Source: an uncultured Blautia sp.
GTDB taxonomy: Bacteria; Bacillota; Clostridia; Lachnospirales; Lachnospiraceae
NCBI GenBank assembly: GCA_900543715.1
Contig: UQSX01000073.1
Span: 1-14,591 of the forward strand
DNA length: 14,591 nt
Direction of reading: 5' to 3'
The notes under the pieces are model-generated. The model saw nothing but the letters and a program-made list of their open reading frames with translations. It was not told where the DNA came from and did not search any database. Position 1 is the stretch's first letter. The number at the start of each line of letters is the position of its first letter. The position numbers were made by a program, and so were the translations under genes. Shown here one piece after another: positions 14,416-14,591 of this stretch.

Positions 14416-14591
14416 TTTATTTTACAGAAATTTTCGATAACTGTCCTAAAATACAGGAAAATCGGCCTATTGTAAAATACCTTTCATAAATATCTATTCA
14501 ATACCTCTAAGGTAACCGTTTATTTTTAAATATTTTATAATTTTTATTCTATAGAAAGGAAAAAGGAACTGTCGCATTAATCAAAATCGAA
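14416..14591. other. AT-rich non-coding right end
   Basis: These 176 bases hold no supported gene. They are strongly AT-rich, with a small CTGT/ACAG dyad at about 14442-14457 and a TATAAT-like stretch near 14535. The last 30 bases carry AAAGGA followed by GGAACTGTCGC, which is more GC-balanced and could be the beginning of another feature outside the window, such as an insertion sequence end; this is not established. Confidence 0.4.

Noticed and set aside
1..14591. CRISPR arrays, tRNA or rRNA genes, phage or toxin-antitoxin modules
   Set aside because: No regularly spaced repeats, no cloverleaf or rRNA-like conserved stretches, and no genes of those types were seen.

Overview
The window looks like a chromosomal segment from a low-to-mid GC, Gram-positive (monoderm) Bacillota, most likely a gut Lachnospiraceae such as Blautia or a close relative. 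This is inferred from strong AGGAGG-type ribosome binding sites, consensus TTGACA/TATAAT promoters, U-tailed hairpin terminators, and the protein types (a fused PotC-PotD, a split MacB-type exporter, a rhomboid-like protein with a zinc ribbon). The genus cannot be fixed from sequence reading alone. There are ten clear protein-coding genes and one C-terminally truncated one. I saw no rRNA, tRNA or CRISPR array.

Layout: three blocks. (1) Positions 49-5263, all minus strand. In transcription order they are a beta-propeller lactonase, a CorA-type metal channel, a rhomboid-like membrane protein with a C-terminal zinc ribbon, pyruvate kinase (closed by a strong terminator at 655-706), and a HAD hydrolase that ends early at the left edge, probably because of a DNA junction or insertion. 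(2) Positions 5510-10158, plus strand: a compact polyamine-transporter operon potA-potB-potCD with overlapping genes, driven by a near-perfect promoter, followed 5 bases later by an RluA-family pseudouridine synthase. (3) Positions 10185-14356, minus strand: a small four-helix membrane protein, then an ABC ATPase, a membrane-fusion adaptor with a very long coiled coil, and a MacB/FtsX-type permease, together a tripartite-style exporter. Blocks 1 and 2 diverge from a 246-base intergenic region holding two promoters and an 18-base palindrome. Blocks 2 and 3 converge on one bidirectional hairpin terminator whose 5' arm is the coding 3' end of the pseudouridine synthase gene.

Functionally the window mixes central metabolism (pyruvate kinase, a possible 6-phosphogluconolactonase), ion and polyamine uptake (CorA, PotABCD), RNA modification, and export or envelope defence (the ABC exporter). 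No clearly new multi-gene system was found. The items most worth a second look are the catalytically dead-looking rhomboid with its zinc ribbon, the disrupted HAD gene at the left edge, the long asymmetric coiled coil in a monoderm adaptor, the membrane-tethered PotCD fusion, and several unexplained dyads in 5' leaders.
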